Part shown: piece after piece, positions 41,704-52,326 of the stretch | How the letters are laid out: every line of letters begins with the position of its first letter | Numbering within the stretch: the first letter of the stretch is position 1 | Source of the DNA: Komagataeibacter oboediens | GTDB taxonomy: Bacteria > Pseudomonadota > Alphaproteobacteria > Acetobacterales > Acetobacteraceae | Reading direction: 5' to 3' | DNA length: 64,000 nucleotides | Assembly (NCBI RefSeq): GCF_003207815.1 | Contig: NZ_NKTX01000007.1 | Span: 1-64,000 of the forward strand | Program-made: the position numbers and the translations under genes | The notes under the pieces: generated by a model | Databases searched by the model: none | Told to the model about the DNA's origin: nothing | The model's input: the letters and a program-made list of their open reading frames with translations, nothing else

Positions 41704-44254
41704 GGGAAGGGTTATTTCCCTTGGGGCTGGTGGCGTCCTTGCCGTCCCCGTCATCCGCCTTTGGGGCGGCGGCCTTGGGTGCATCAGGCTGCGCGTTGTG
41801 CGCGGCGAGGATGGCGGCGGGATTTTCCTCCATGTTCATGCGCAGGGCGCCACTGGGCGCATTGGCCAGCATGTTGACCGAGGTCGGGATCGGGAAGGCG
41901 ACCTTTTCCTTCACCATGCGCGCGCCCAGGCGGGCATAGTATTCACGATAGACCTTCCACTTGGCCCCCGCCGCCGTACGGATGGAACCAAGGAACTTGG
42001 CCCCGTTTCCGTCCGCCTGCTCAACACCCAGGAACGAGAAGTCGGACTTGATCAGCGGGCCATAGACGGGGTCCTTGCGCAGCAGGCCCAGTTCGTCCTT
42101 CAGGATCGCAGCAACGCGATGCGGATCTTCCGACAGGTCCAGCATGAAGCTGACCACCACAAGGTTGTAATCGCGCGAGGTATTGGCGATCGACGTCACG
42201 GAGGAGAACGGGATGATATGCAGGTCCCCGTTGACCGCGCGCAGCCGCAGGGTGCGGATCGACAGGTGTTCCACCGTACCCGCGACGCTGCCCGCCGTGA
42301 CCCAGTCGCCCACCTGCATCGCATTTTCCACCAGCATGAAGAAGCCGGTAATGAAGTCCTTGACCAGGCTCTGTGAACCGAAGGCGATGGCGGCACCCAT
42401 GATGCCCGCACCGGTCAGCAGCGGGGCGACGTTGATGCCGATCTGCGACAGCGTGGTCACGGTCACGATGATGATGATGAAGGTCAGCAGCACCGTGCGG
42501 ATGATCGGCAGCACCGTGCGCAGCCGGGTGGCGCGGGATGCCTGGTCCGATGTCTCGAACCGGGTGATCTGGTTCTGCAACGTGGCGTTGGCCACTTCCC
42601 ACACCACGATGGCGATGGTGTAGGCGACCATGATCGTCAGCATGGCGCCCACGATCTTCGGACCCAGCGAGCCATGCAGGAAGAAGCGGATGGCGGGCAG
42701 GCCCCACGACTGCAGCAGCAGCACGACGGTCACGAATGTCAGCAGCACCGACAGCGTACGCCGGGCCATGGGATAGTAGTAGTCCACGCGGGCCTGCAGG
42801 CCGGGGTACCGCTTTTCAGTGGCTTCAGGCACATGGAAAATCTTGTTCTGCAGGCTGAATGCCAGGACCGACAGCAGCCGCGCGCCAAGAATGACCACAA
42901 TGGTCAGCGACAGCGTGCGCAGGATCCATGCATAGCCGCCACGGATCTGGGTCGCCCATACCAGCCACAGCGCGAAGTCGAAGAACATGGCCGGGATCCA
43001 CCAGAACCGGACCATCCTGCCCACGAACATCCAGAACGGCTTTTCGCGCAGGCGGCCCGATGGCTGCAGGGCCGCGCCCACATGGTGGCGGATGCGCCAG
43101 ATGAAGATCGCGATCAGGATATGTTCGATCAGCACCACGGCGCGGATGATGGCTTCCGTGCCGCGTGCGGGCATGTCGAACACGCCGCCCAGCGTGGACA
43201 GGCAGACCACGATGGACGGCGCCGCGACAAGGAAGTTCCACCACCGCGTGACCATGCGCGCCGTCGCGTCCGATGCGCTGCACAGGCGGATGGTGGGCGA
43301 GTGGGGAACGAATACCGTTTCCAGCAGCAGATAGATCACGCGCGCGATGACATAGGCGTTCGTCAGCGTGATGGTGACCATCGCGGCCTGATGGGTGGAG
43401 GTGAACAGGGCGGACGCGCCATAGCCCAGCCCGCAGAACAGGGCGACCGGCATCAGCTTGATCAGCAGGTGCAGCAGCGAATAGGGGATGCGCGTGATGA
43501 TGCGCAGCGTTTCGTGCTGCTGGCGGTCATCCTGCTGCCGGGTCTGTTCGGTCTGCTGTTCGGCCTTGGCATCGGCGGAGGATGCGGGCGGCGGGGCGGG
43601 CTGGTCGTTATCCGCCTGGTCTTCATGCGTCAGGCGCTGGTTCAGGCGCTGTTCGGTCGCGACCGCGCGCGCGGTGACACCCGCCAGCGGCTTGCGCATG
43701 GCGATGGACAGCGCACGTTCGGCAACAAGGGCCAGGATGAAGATGATGCTGGCACGTCCCATCGCATCCAGCAGGATCCGGCGCGAATCCGCATTGGACA
43801 GGATGGAATGGACCCACCGGCCCACAAAGGCCAGATCCTTGAACAGCGCCATAAAGTTCTGGCCCTGCTGCAACGCGACATCGCGTATGTGGGTCAGTTC
43901 GTTCATGGTTTCGCTGCTGATGCTGTCGGGTTCAAGCGACACATCGGCGGGGGCAGCGGCTTTTTTCGCAGGGGCGGGTGCGGCAGCGGCCGGCTTGGGC
44001 GCGGGCAGCCCCTTGGCTATGGCATCAAGGGTGCGGGTGAACTCCTCGCGCTTCTGCGGGTCGTTCATGACCGACAGGACCTGCTGTGCCTGCTGGCTGG
44101 TTATGCCCTGCGCGGGGGCGGTGGTGTCCGCCGCGCGGGCCTGCATGGCCATGGGCAGCAGAGCCAGCATGAAGGCCGCCAGCAATGTCAGGATGCGGCC
44201 CCGTCTGGACCGGGTGGGGGCAGGATGGACCGTTGTCGCGTAATGGGCCGACAT
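41696..44254 (-). CDS. Large MscS-family mechanosensitive channel
   Basis: The 852-residue protein has a signal peptide (LLAAFMLALLPMAMQARA), an Ala/Pro-rich periplasmic region, about ten hydrophobic segments between residues 165 and 630, and the MscS pore and beta domain near the end: GIMGAAIAFGSQSLVKDFITGFFMLVENAMQVGDWV and PFSSVTSIANTSRDY. The architecture is that of larger MscS-like channels which vent solutes at low osmolarity. An excellent ribosome binding site, AAGGAGGTGA, precedes the start. Its 3' end overlaps the 2OG-Fe oxygenase gene. Confidence 0.88.
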   Translation of the reverse strand: MSAHYATTVHPAPTRSRRGRILTLLAAFMLALLPMAMQARAADTTAPAQGITSQQAQQVLSVMNDPQKREEFTRTLDAIAKGLPAPKPAAAAPAPAKKAAAPADVSLEPDSISSETMNELTHIRDVALQQGQNFMALFKDLAFVGRWVHSILSNADSRRILLDAMGRASIIFILALVAERALSIAMRKPLAGVTARAVATEQRLNQRLTHEDQADNDQPAPPPASSADAKAEQQTEQTRQQDDRQQHETLRIITRIPYSLLHLLIKLMPVALFCGLGYGASALFTSTHQAAMVTITLTNAYVIARVIYLLLETVFVPHSPTIRLCSASDATARMVTRWWNFLVAAPSIVVCLSTLGGVFDMPARGTEAIIRAVVLIEHILIAIFIWRIRHHVGAALQPSGRLREKPFWMFVGRMVRFWWIPAMFFDFALWLVWATQIRGGYAWILRTLSLTIVVILGARLLSVLAFSLQNKIFHVPEATEKRYPGLQARVDYYYPMARRTLSVLLTFVTVVLLLQSWGLPAIRFFLHGSLGPKIVGAMLTIMVAYTIAIVVWEVANATLQNQITRFETSDQASRATRLRTVLPIIRTVLLTFIIIIVTVTTLSQIGINVAPLLTGAGIMGAAIAFGSQSLVKDFITGFFMLVENAMQVGDWVTAGSVAGTVEHLSIRTLRLRAVNGDLHIIPFSSVTSIANTSRDYNLVVVSFMLDLSEDPHRVAAILKDELGLLRKDPVYGPLIKSDFSFLGVEQADGNGAKFLGSIRTAAGAKWKVYREYYARLGARMVKEKVAFPIPTSVNMLANAPSGALRMNMEENPAAILAAHNAQPDAPKAAAPKADDGDGKDATSPKGNNPSHG

Positions 44255-44325
44255 GCCGATTGTTCACCTCCTTGGAAATCCGGGAACCCTGCGCAGCGTT
44301 GCCCGGGGCCCCTCACCGTAACACC

Positions 44326-44356
44326 AAAACGCCCGCGCGCATTCCTGCGCGGGGCG
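44326..44356 (-). terminator. Terminator of the RDD gene (minus strand)
   Basis: On the minus strand CGCCC-CGCGCA and TGCGCG-c-GGGCG form an 11-bp stem with the loop GGAA and one bulge, followed by TTTT. It lies between the RDD gene and mscS. Confidence 0.65.
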
Positions 44357-44444
44357 GGCCGTCATGCTGCGGGAAAAACATTCAATATCAGAATAGAAGG
44401 CCGGCAGACGGGACAAGGTTGCATTTTTGTCATGTTTTTTTGTG

Positions 44445-45038
44445 TCAGCCGCCCCATTGTGGCGGCAGCGGCGCAGGCGCGCGCGCTTCGCGCCGGATCA
44501 CGCAGGTGCCCGCCAGGATGTCATGCAGCCCCTGCTTGCGCTGCGTCCACATGACCATGAGGAAACCCACCCCACAGATCAGGGCCGACAGGTATTTGCC
44601 AAAATACCGCCCTGCCGCCCGCAGCGCCGTGATGCGGTTGCCATACAGGTCGGTCACACGCATGCGGCACAGGATCTTGCCCGGCGTGGCCTGCAGGGAT
44701 GATGCCTCGAACACGATGTAGTACGCGGCGGGCAGCAGCAGGGTGATCAGTTCGAACAGCCCGTTGCCGTTCCAGTGCAGGTGGGGCGTGCTGGAAACGA
44801 TGGTGTAGTCTGCTGGCTGGATATAGGAAATCCGGTAATCGCCCCCGCTGCCCCCGGTCGATTGCGGGTCGAATATGGAGATCGAGAGGCTGGGCGGCAC
44901 CAGCAGCATGCCCAGTAGCCCCAGAAGCGCCCACAGCACGATGGAATCGATCACATAGGCCACGACCCGGATCCAGAACCCTCCATAGGTCCAGACATCC
45001 TGTTGGGTGGAGGCAGGGCGGAAAAACGGGTTTGTCAT
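44445..45038 (-). CDS. RDD family membrane protein
   Basis: The 197-residue protein has an RDD domain: GFWIRVVAYVIDSIVLWALLGL at the start, a second hydrophobic segment, and QATPGKILCRMRVTD and KQGLHDILAGTCVIRR towards the C-terminus. RDD proteins are small integral membrane proteins of mostly unknown function. The start at 45038 is the one that begins the domain properly. A terminator follows. Confidence 0.85.
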   Translation of the reverse strand: MTNPFFRPASTQQDVWTYGGFWIRVVAYVIDSIVLWALLGLLGMLLVPPSLSISIFDPQSTGGSGGDYRISYIQPADYTIVSSTPHLHWNGNGLFELITLLLPAAYYIVFEASSLQATPGKILCRMRVTDLYGNRITALRAAGRYFGKYLSALICGVGFLMVMWTQRKQGLHDILAGTCVIRREARAPAPLPPQWGG

Positions 45039-45115
45039 GCAGGCTGTTCCTGTCTGGCAGACGTGATGGGTATACCACCACAGCAATGCCATTGCTGCGT
45101 GCACAACGGAACAGG

Positions 45116-45153
45116 AAAAAAACGCACGCCCGCAATCAGGCGCCCGGCAGGCG
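45116..45153 (-). terminator. Possible terminator after argJ
   Basis: On the minus strand a hairpin GGCGCC-TGCCG-GGCGCC and a second short CGCC/GGCG hairpin are followed by TGCG and seven T (45116-45122), just after the argJ stop. Confidence 0.45.
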
Positions 45154-45155
45154 CC

Positions 45156-46391
45156 TTAGCTGCGATAGGACCCGTTGATGTTGATATAGCCGTGCGTCAG
45201 GTCACAGCCCCATGCCTGTGCAGTGCCGTTGCCCAGACCCAGGTCGATCGTAATCTCGATTTCCTGTCCGCGCATGTGCGCGACCACGGGCGTTTCATCG
45301 TAATCATGCACGACGGTGCCGTTCCGGGCGATCCATGTTCCGCCAATACCGACCGACAGCGTATCGCGGTTGGCGGGTTCGCCACATTTGCCGACCGCCA
45401 TGACGACGCGGCCCCAGTTGGCGTCTTCCCCCGCAACGGCGGTCTTGACCAGCGGGGAATTGGCGACCGCCATGGCGACGCGGTGGGCCGAGTCATCGGA
45501 CACCGCGCCCGTGACGACGATGTGCATCATCTTCGTGACGCCCTCGCCATCGCGGATCACCAGCAGGGCAAGTTCCAGCAGCAGGGAATCAAGTGCCGTG
45601 CGGAAGTCCGCCAGATGCGGGGACTGCGCATCCTCGATCTCCACATTGCCCGCCTGTCCCGTGGCGAACAGCAGGATCATGTCGGAGGTGGAGGTGTCCG
45701 AATCCACCGTAATGCAGTTGAAGCTGCGGTTGACGCCATCAGACAGCAGGGACTGGATCACGCCCGCGGGCAGCTTCGCATCGGTTGCGATGAAGGATAG
45801 CAGGGTGGCCATGTCGGGTGCCACCATGCCGCTGCCCTTGACGATGCCCTGGATCCGCACCGTGGTCTCCCCGATGCGTGCCGTGCGGGTCGCGGCCTTG
45901 GGGAAGGTGTCGGTGGTCATGATGCCGCGCGCGGCGTCCGCCCAGCCGTTATCCGACAGGGTGGCGTACAGGCCGGGCAGTGCCGCCGAAATCTTCTGGT
46001 AGGGCAGGATTTCACCGATCACACCGGTGGAGGCGAGGAAAACCTCGCTTGCGGCACAGTTGACCAGACGCGCTGCATCGGCAGCGTTGGCCTGTGTCGC
46101 CTCGAACCCTGCGCGGCCGGTAAACACGTTGGCGTTCCCGGCATTGACCACCAGCGCGCGCGCACGGCCATCGGCCATGGCGGCGCGGCACCAGTCCACC
46201 GGCGCACCAGGGCACTTGCTGCGGGTATAGACGCCTGCGACGGTCGTGCCCGGCGCGAATTCCGCCATCACCAGGTCGGTGCGCCCCGTGTAGCGGATGC
46301 CCGCCGCTGTTGCGCCAAAACGCACCCCCGCCACGGGCGGAAGTTCAGGCAGTGGCCGGGCAAGGGGGGAGACGGGCAGGGCGTTGGCCAT
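45156..46391 (-). CDS. argJ: Bifunctional glutamate N-acetyltransferase/ornithine acetyltransferase
   Basis: The 411-residue enzyme recycles the acetyl group from acetylornithine to glutamate in arginine synthesis. The autocleavage site is visible as KGSGMVAPDMATLLSF, where cleavage between Ala and Thr exposes the catalytic threonine, and the C-terminus GCDLTHGYININGSYRS is typical. It is cut into two chains after translation. A GC-rich hairpin separates it from the parvulin gene. Confidence 0.95.
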   Translation of the reverse strand: MANALPVSPLARPLPELPPVAGVRFGATAAGIRYTGRTDLVMAEFAPGTTVAGVYTRSKCPGAPVDWCRAAMADGRARALVVNAGNANVFTGRAGFEATQANAADAARLVNCAASEVFLASTGVIGEILPYQKISAALPGLYATLSDNGWADAARGIMTTDTFPKAATRTARIGETTVRIQGIVKGSGMVAPDMATLLSFIATDAKLPAGVIQSLLSDGVNRSFNCITVDSDTSTSDMILLFATGQAGNVEIEDAQSPHLADFRTALDSLLLELALLVIRDGEGVTKMMHIVVTGAVSDDSAHRVAMAVANSPLVKTAVAGEDANWGRVVMAVGKCGEPANRDTLSVGIGGTWIARNGTVVHDYDETPVVAHMRGQEIEITIDLGLGNGTAQAWGCDLTHGYININGSYRS

Positions 46392-46443
46392 GGTCGGTCA
46401 GGATCCTGGGATGACAGCGGGAAATGGGGAATGGATAAACAGC

Positions 46444-46483
46444 TGGCGCGGGCGGGAACACGGTTGTGCGCCCGCCCGCGCCA
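46444..46483. terminator. Strong GC hairpin between argJ and the parvulin gene
   Basis: TGGCGCGGGCGGG and CCCGCCCGCGCCA form a perfect 13-bp stem with a 14-nt loop, between the parvulin stop and the argJ start on the minus strand. It lacks a T-tract; it may be a Rho-dependent pause or RNA 3' end. Confidence 0.5.
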
Positions 46484-46491
46484 CGTCCGGG

Positions 46492-47397
46492 TCAGTGGGC
46501 CGCGGGCTGTTCAGGCAGCGGCTTGCCATCGGGGCCGTAGCGCACGACCTTGACCTGCGCCAGGGCGTTGCTGACGGCTTTCTGCACGCCTTCCTGGATC
46601 AGCTTCTGGCGGATCTGGTCGCGGGTTGCGTCCAGCGTGGGCGTGGGCGCGGTGCGCTTGCCCAGCACCTGGATCACATGCCAGCCGTACTGGGTATGGA
46701 CCGGGGTCTGGCTGAAGGTGTTGGGCTGCATGGCCGATGCCGCATCCCAGAAGGTCGGCAGCATGTCGCCCTTCTTGAACCAGCCCAGGTCGCCGCCATT
46801 CTGCTTGGCCGATCCGGGGTCCTTGGACAGCTTGGTGGCCAGCTGGCCAAAGTCGGCGCCGGCCTTCAGCTGCTTGATGACGTCATTGGCCTCGGCCTCG
46901 GTCTGCACCAGGATGTGGCGGGCGTGGATTTCCTCGGCGCCCGGCTTGTTGGCGTAGTTCTTGTCGTAATACGCCTTGACCGCGTCATCGGTCAGTGTGG
47001 GGGCGACCTGCGCGGACAGATAGGCATTCTGCAGCGCATTCTGCGCGGCCTGCTGCATCTGCTGCTGGACGTCGGGCTGCTTGTCCAGCCCGGCCTTGGC
47101 GGCCGCGACCTGGATGGCGCGCTGGTCCACAAGCTGGTTGAGCAGGATCGGCACGATGATGTTGTCGGGCAGCTTGCGCAGCTGCTCGGGCATCGTGGCC
47201 ATGGCCTGCCGCACGTCATTGAGGCGGATGTCCTGCCCGTTCACGCTGGCGAGGAGCGGATTCTGGTCCGCCGTGGCCGGCGCAGCGGGCTTGGCCGCCG
47301 CCGGCGCGGGCGACGCCGCGAGTGCAGGAGGGACAATGAAAGAAGAAGCAAGCAGGGCCATCGTTGCGACAGCCTTTGCCGGACTGATAGTCCGCAT
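46492..47397 (-). CDS. Periplasmic parvulin-type peptidyl-prolyl isomerase
   Basis: The 301-residue protein has a signal peptide (AVATMALLASSFIVPPALA), an Ala/Pro-rich stretch, an N-terminal SurA/PrsA-like chaperone helix region (about 60-150), and a parvulin domain with HARHILVQTEAEANDVIKQL, LGWFKKGDMLPTFWDA and YGWHVIQVL. It assists folding of exported proteins such as outer-membrane porins. The ATG at 47397 is preferred over a TTG six bases earlier. It is divergent from secA, an export gene. Confidence 0.9.
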   Translation of the reverse strand: MRTISPAKAVATMALLASSFIVPPALAASPAPAAAKPAAPATADQNPLLASVNGQDIRLNDVRQAMATMPEQLRKLPDNIIVPILLNQLVDQRAIQVAAAKAGLDKQPDVQQQMQQAAQNALQNAYLSAQVAPTLTDDAVKAYYDKNYANKPGAEEIHARHILVQTEAEANDVIKQLKAGADFGQLATKLSKDPGSAKQNGGDLGWFKKGDMLPTFWDAASAMQPNTFSQTPVHTQYGWHVIQVLGKRTAPTPTLDATRDQIRQKLIQEGVQKAVSNALAQVKVVRYGPDGKPLPEQPAAH

Positions 47398-47643
47398 GTG
47401 CAAAAAACCCTAGTTATGAACGCGTTCGGCAGGCATCATGGCGAAGGGCGGCCCGACCTGCAAGGGCCGGATGCGATATGGCCGTTTTCCCCCGTTTCCG
47501 CCATGGCGCTGCGGTCCATCGGTTGACCAGTGGCGGCGTGGGTCCTATCTCATGTCTCCGCGCGAGAATTTTATCCGCCAAGCCTGCCCCCGCCCAGCCG
47601 GTCCGCTGCGGGCGTGCGGGACTGTCATTCCGGGAAGGTCTTC

Positions 47644-50385
47644 ATGTTCGCCAGTATTGCCCGCGCCCTGTTCGGAACCGCCAATGACCGGGCGCTGAAA
47701 TCGTACCAGCGGCGTGTGCCCGCGATCAACGCGCTGGAACCCCAGGTCCAGGCGCTGGACGATGCAGCCCTTGCCGCCAAGACGACCGAGTTCCGTGAAC
47801 GCCTTGCCAGGGGCGAAACACTGGATGCCCTGCTGCCCGAAGCCTTTGCCGTCTGCCGCGAGGCTTCGAAGCGCGTGCTGGGCATGCGGCATTTCGATGT
47901 GCAGCTGATTGGTGGCATGGTCCTTCATGATGGCAAGATTGCGGAAATGCGCACGGGTGAGGGCAAGACCCTTGTCGCGACGCTTGCCGTCTATCTCAGC
48001 GCGCTGGCGGGCAAGGGCGTGCATGTCGTGACCGTCAACGACTACCTCGCCAGCCGCGATGCCGACCAGATGGGCGCGCTGTACAACTTCCTCGGCCTGA
48101 GCGTGGGCGTGGTCGTGCCCAACATGCCTGAGGATGAGCGGCGCGCCGCCTATCGTGCCGACATAACCTACGGCACCAACAATGAATTCGGTTTTGACTA
48201 CCTGCGCGACAACATGAAGTACCGCGTGGAGGACATGGTCCAGCGGCCGTTCCACCATGCCATCGTCGATGAGGTCGACTCGATCCTGATCGATGAGGCG
48301 CGCACCCCGCTCATCATCTCCGGCCCTGCCGAGGACAGTTCCGACCTGTACCGTGCCGTGGACGAGGTGATGGTCGCCCTGGTGGCCGACCCGGAAACGT
48401 ACGAGAAGGATGAGAAATTCCGCTCCGTCATCCTGACGGAAAAGGGTGCGGAACAGGTGGAGGACCTGCTGCGCACGGCGGGCGTGCTGCATGAAGGCGG
48501 CCTGTATGACAGCCACAACGTGGCGGTGATCCACCATGTCCAGCAGTCGCTGCGCGCGCATACGCTGTTCACCCGCGATGTTGATTACATCGTGCGCGGT
48601 GGCAAGGTGATCATCATTGACGAGTTCACCGGCCGCATGATGGAAGGCCGCCGGTATTCGGACGGCCTGCACCAGGCGCTGGAAGCCAAGGAACATGTCG
48701 AGGTCCAGCAGGAAAACCAGACCCTGGCCTCGATCACGTTCCAGAACTACTTCCGCATGTATCCCCGCCTGTCGGGCATGACCGGCACGGCCATGACGGA
48801 AGCGGACGAATTCGCGGACATCTACAAGCTCGACGTGATCGAGATCCCGACCAACCTGCCCGTCGCGCGCAAGGATGATGATGACGAGGTCTATCTGACC
48901 GCGCGGGAGAAATACGAGGCGGTCGCCAGCCTGATACAGGAGATCAGCAGGACATCCGGCCAGCCGGTGCTGGTGGGCACGACGTCGATCGAGAAGAGCG
49001 AATACCTCTCCTCCCTGCTGCGTCAGCACGGCATCAGGCACAATGTCCTCAACGCCCGCTTCCATGAACTCGAGGCCGAGATCGTGGCGCAGGCCGGTGC
49101 ACCCGGGGCGATCACGATCGCGACCAACATGGCCGGGCGCGGCACCGACATCAAGCTGGGCGGTAATGTGGACATGCTGATCCACCAGCGCCTTGCCGGC
49201 ATCGAGGATCCCGAGGAACGCGCCCGGCGCGAGCAGGAACTGCGCGAGACGGTGGCGCGTGATCACGACATCGTGCGCAAGGCTGGTGGCCTGTACGTCA
49301 TCGGCACCGAACGGCATGAAAGCCGCCGTATCGACAACCAGCTGCGTGGCCGTGCGGGCCGTCAGGGTGATCCGGGCAATTCGCGCTTCTTCATCTCGCT
49401 TGAAGATGACCTCATGCGCATCTTCGGCACCGACCGCATGGGCAACATGCTGCAGAAGCTGGGCCTGAAGGAAGGGGAGGCCATCGTCCATCCCTGGATC
49501 AACAAGGCCCTTGAGCGCGCGCAGAAAAAGGTCGAGGCCCGCAACTTCGACATGCGCAAGAACACGCTCAAATATGATGACGTGATGAATGACCAGCGCA
49601 AGGAAGTCTATGCCCAGCGCCGGGAATACATGGGGGCGGAAGATGTCTCCCCCATCATCACCGAAATGCGTGAAGACGTGATCCACGACATGGTGGCCCG
49701 CTGCATCCCTGAAAAATCCTTCCCCGAACAGTGGCTGAAGGACGAACTGGCGCAGGATGTGCAGGCCACGCTGAACCTGACCCTGCCGATCGCGGAATGG
49801 GCGAAGGAGGACGGCGTGGACGCTGGCGTCGTGACCGAACGGATCGAGCAGGCTGCTGCCCAGTCGCAGGCCAGCCGGGCCGCCAATTTCGGCCCCTCGG
49901 TCATGCGGTATGTTGAAAAGCAGGTCCTGCTGACCACGTTCGACGCTGTATGGAAGGAACACCTGCTGGCCCTGGACCAGCTGCGCCAGGGCATCGGCCT
50001 GCGCGCGTATGGCCAGAAGGACCCGCTGAATGAGTTCAAGCATGAAGCGTTCGAACTGTTCCACGCCATGCTGGACCTGCTGCGGGTGCGCGTAACCTCC
50101 ACCATGGCGCGGGTGGAAATGGCGCCGCCGCCGATTGACAATCCGTTTGCCGGTGTTGCCGAAATCCACTCTGACCCCGAAGTGCCGGGGCTGGAGAACG
50201 AGCCGGGACCCGGCCTGATGCCCGACGCGACGGGCCGCCAGCCGGACCCGTCCATGGCTACGCCCATTGGCGCGGCGGCGGTCATGCCCGATGACCCGTC
50301 CAGCTGGGGCGAGGTCTCGCGCAATGCGCCGTGCCCCTGCGGGTCGGGCAAGAAATACAAGCACTGCCACGGGCGGCTGGTCTGA
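47644..50385 (+). CDS. secA: Preprotein translocase ATPase SecA
   Basis: The 913-residue motor drives Sec-dependent protein export. Seen are Walker [30 protein letters not shown], the [10 protein letters not shown] motif, [10 protein letters not shown] and the C-terminal zinc-binding [14 protein letters not shown] that binds SecB and lipid. GGAAGG precedes the ATG at 47644; frames reaching 47530 are not supported. Domain order and length agree with other SecA proteins. Confidence 0.97.
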   Translation: MFASIARALFGTANDRALKSYQRRVPAINALEPQVQALDDAALAAKTTEFRERLARGETLDALLPEAFAVCREASKRVLGMRHFDVQLIGGMVLHDGKIAEMRTGEGKTLVATLAVYLSALAGKGVHVVTVNDYLASRDADQMGALYNFLGLSVGVVVPNMPEDERRAAYRADITYGTNNEFGFDYLRDNMKYRVEDMVQRPFHHAIVDEVDSILIDEARTPLIISGPAEDSSDLYRAVDEVMVALVADPETYEKDEKFRSVILTEKGAEQVEDLLRTAGVLHEGGLYDSHNVAVIHHVQQSLRAHTLFTRDVDYIVRGGKVIIIDEFTGRMMEGRRYSDGLHQALEAKEHVEVQQENQTLASITFQNYFRMYPRLSGMTGTAMTEADEFADIYKLDVIEIPTNLPVARKDDDDEVYLTAREKYEAVASLIQEISRTSGQPVLVGTTSIEKSEYLSSLLRQHGIRHNVLNARFHELEAEIVAQAGAPGAITIATNMAGRGTDIKLGGNVDMLIHQRLAGIEDPEERARREQELRETVARDHDIVRKAGGLYVIGTERHESRRIDNQLRGRAGRQGDPGNSRFFISLEDDLMRIFGTDRMGNMLQKLGLKEGEAIVHPWINKALERAQKKVEARNFDMRKNTLKYDDVMNDQRKEVYAQRREYMGAEDVSPIITEMREDVIHDMVARCIPEKSFPEQWLKDELAQDVQATLNLTLPIAEWAKEDGVDAGVVTERIEQAAAQSQASRAANFGPSVMRYVEKQVLLTTFDAVWKEHLLALDQLRQGIGLRAYGQKDPLNEFKHEAFELFHAMLDLLRVRVTSTMARVEMAPPPIDNPFAGVAEIHSDPEVPGLENEPGPGLMPDATGRQPDPSMATPIGAAAVMPDDPSSWGEVSRNAPCPCGSGKKYKHCHGRLV

Positions 50386-50444
50386 CCAGCTGCCCCGGGG
50401 TGGACAGACAAGAACGATAGACGAAACAGGATCAGGGACGAACG

Positions 50445-51194
50445 ATGGCGGGTCATTCCCAATTCAAGAACATCATGCACCGCAAGGGAGCGCAGGACGC
50501 CAAGCGGGCCAAGCAGTTTGCCAAGGTCATCCGTGAAATCACCGTGGCCACGCGTGAGGGCATGCCCGACCCGGCCATGAACCCGCGCCTGCGTGCCGCC
50601 ATTTCCGCCGCGCGTGAAGTCAACATGCCCAAGGACACGGTCGAACGCGCGATCAAGAAGGCATCTGGTGCCGGTGGTGGCGATGACTATACGGAAGTCC
50701 GGTACGAAGGCTACGGCCCCGCCGGTGTCGCCGTGATCGTGGAAGGGCTGACCGATAACCGCAACCGTACGGCGTCCGATGTCCGTGCCGCGTTTTCCAA
50801 GCATGGCGGTTCGCTGGGGGAAACGAACTCGGTCTCCTTCATGTTCACCCGTCTGGGCGTGATCACCTATCCGGCTGATGCGGCCAGCGAGGACGACCTG
50901 ATCGAGGCGGGCCTTGAAGCCGGCGCCGAGAATGTCGAGACCGTGGACGGCATGCATGAAGTGACCTGCCCGGTCGAATCCTTCTTCGCCGTGCGTGACG
51001 CGCTGGAAACCCGCTTTGGCGAACCGGCTTCGGCCAAGCTGGACTGGCGTCCGTCCAATACGGTCGAACTGGATGAAGACAAGGCACGCAGCGTGTTCAA
51101 ACTGATCGACACGCTGGAAGACCATGATGACGTGCAGGCGGTGTACGCCAATTTCGACGTGCCGGACGACGTGGCCGAAAAGCTGTCGGCCTGA
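50445..51194 (+). CDS. yebC: YebC/PmpR-family protein
   Basis: The 249-residue protein has the YebC signature [22 protein letters not shown] at the start and [14 protein letters not shown] in the middle. Members act in transcription control or in easing ribosome stalling at proline stretches; many genomes place them just before ruvC, as here (8-base gap). TolA downstream is extremely proline-rich, which is the sort of sequence such a factor might help translate, though this link is speculative. Confidence 0.9.
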   Translation: MAGHSQFKNIMHRKGAQDAKRAKQFAKVIREITVATREGMPDPAMNPRLRAAISAAREVNMPKDTVERAIKKASGAGGGDDYTEVRYEGYGPAGVAVIVEGLTDNRNRTASDVRAAFSKHGGSLGETNSVSFMFTRLGVITYPADAASEDDLIEAGLEAGAENVETVDGMHEVTCPVESFFAVRDALETRFGEPASAKLDWRPSNTVELDEDKARSVFKLIDTLEDHDDVQAVYANFDVPDDVAEKLSA

Positions 51195-51202
51195 TCCGGC
51201 CG

Positions 51203-51709
51203 GTGGTCCGCATCCTTGGTATCGATCCCGGCCTGCGGTTTACCGGCTGGGGGGTCGTGACGGCGCAGGGTAACCGGCTGAGCCATGTGGCCGATGGGGT
51301 GATCGCCACCGATTCGGCACTGTCCGTGCCCGAACGCCTGCGCCATCTGCATGATGCGCTGCTGGAACTGGCGCGGAACTTTGCCCCGGATGAAGCTGCG
51401 GTTGAGGAAACCTATGTCAACCGCAACGGGGCCGCGACGCTGAAGCTGGGTTATGCCCGCGGGGTGGGGCTGCTGGTGCCGATGCTGCTGGATATTCCCG
51501 TGGCCGAATACGGGGCGAAAACGGTCAAGCGTGCCGTGGTCGGCACCGGGGCCGCGACAAAGGAACAGGTCTGCATGATGGTCCGCCGTATCCTGCCCAC
51601 GGCATTGCTGAAGCGCGCGGACGCGGCGGATGCGCTGGCGGTAGCGATCTGCCACGCCCACCATCGCGCCAGCGCCGCCCACATCGCCAACGCGACGAGG
51701 ATGGCATGA
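51203..51709 (+). CDS. ruvC: Holliday junction resolvase RuvC
   Basis: The 168-residue endonuclease cleaves Holliday junctions. The first acidic residue is in ILGIDPGLRFTGWG, the second in EEAAVEETYVN, and two more near the C-terminus in DAADALAVAICHAHH. The start is GTG at 51203. It overlaps ruvA by four bases (ATGA), so ruvC, ruvA and ruvB are coupled. Confidence 0.96.
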   Translation: MVRILGIDPGLRFTGWGVVTAQGNRLSHVADGVIATDSALSVPERLRHLHDALLELARNFAPDEAAVEETYVNRNGAATLKLGYARGVGLLVPMLLDIPVAEYGAKTVKRAVVGTGAATKEQVCMMVRRILPTALLKRADAADALAVAICHAHHRASAAHIANATRMA

Positions 51710-52326
51710 TCGCGCAGCTGCGCGGCCTGCTGGCGCAGGTGGAGGCGGATCGCTGCGTCATTGACGTCAATGGCGTCGGCTATCTGGTGCAGGCATCCAG
51801 CCGCACGCTGGCCGCACTTCCCCAACCGCCGGAACTGGCCTGCGTGCTGGTGGAAACCGTGGTGCGGGAAGACGCCATCCTGCTGTACGGTTTTGCCGAG
51901 GCATCGGAACGGTCATGGTTCCGCCTGCTGACCACCGTGCAGGGCGTGGGGGCGAAGGTTGCGCTGGCCATCCTGTCGGTCCTGCCGCCGCCGGACCTCA
52001 TGGCCGCGATCGCGGCGGGAGACAAGACCATGCTGACCCGTGCGGGTGGCGTGGGCGCACGGCTGGCACAACGAATCGTGACCGAACTGCGCGACAAGTG
52101 CGACGGGATGCCCACCGGCCTGCCCGCAGGGGTGGCGGTATCGGCGGCGACTGTTGCGGTTCCCACGCCACGCAGCATCGCGGCGGATGCGGTGCTGGCA
52201 CTGTCCGGTCTTGGCTTCCGCCGTGCCGAGGCGCAGCCCGTGGTGGAACGGGTGATTGGCCGCTTCGAGGACAATGTCGATCTGGATGTCGTGATTCGTG
52301 ACGCGCTGAAGGAACTGGCCCGATGA
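51706..52326 (+). CDS. ruvA: Holliday junction DNA-binding protein RuvA
   Basis: The 206-residue protein has the RuvA OB-fold start ([29 protein letters not shown]), the tandem helix-hairpin-helix region [20 protein letters not shown] and [20 protein letters not shown], and the C-terminal domain that contacts RuvB. It binds four-way junctions and loads RuvB. Its stop overlaps ruvB. Confidence 0.96.
   Translation: MIAQLRGLLAQVEADRCVIDVNGVGYLVQASSRTLAALPQPPELACVLVETVVREDAILLYGFAEASERSWFRLLTTVQGVGAKVALAILSVLPPPDLMAAIAAGDKTMLTRAGGVGARLAQRIVTELRDKCDGMPTGLPAGVAVSAATVAVPTPRSIAADAVLALSGLGFRRAEAQPVVERVIGRFEDNVDLDVVIRDALKELAR

Noticed and set aside
47545-50370. A long open frame (941 codons) opposite secA
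   Set aside because: It is an antisense shadow of secA; the translation has no recognisable motif, and secA is complete with all its motifs.
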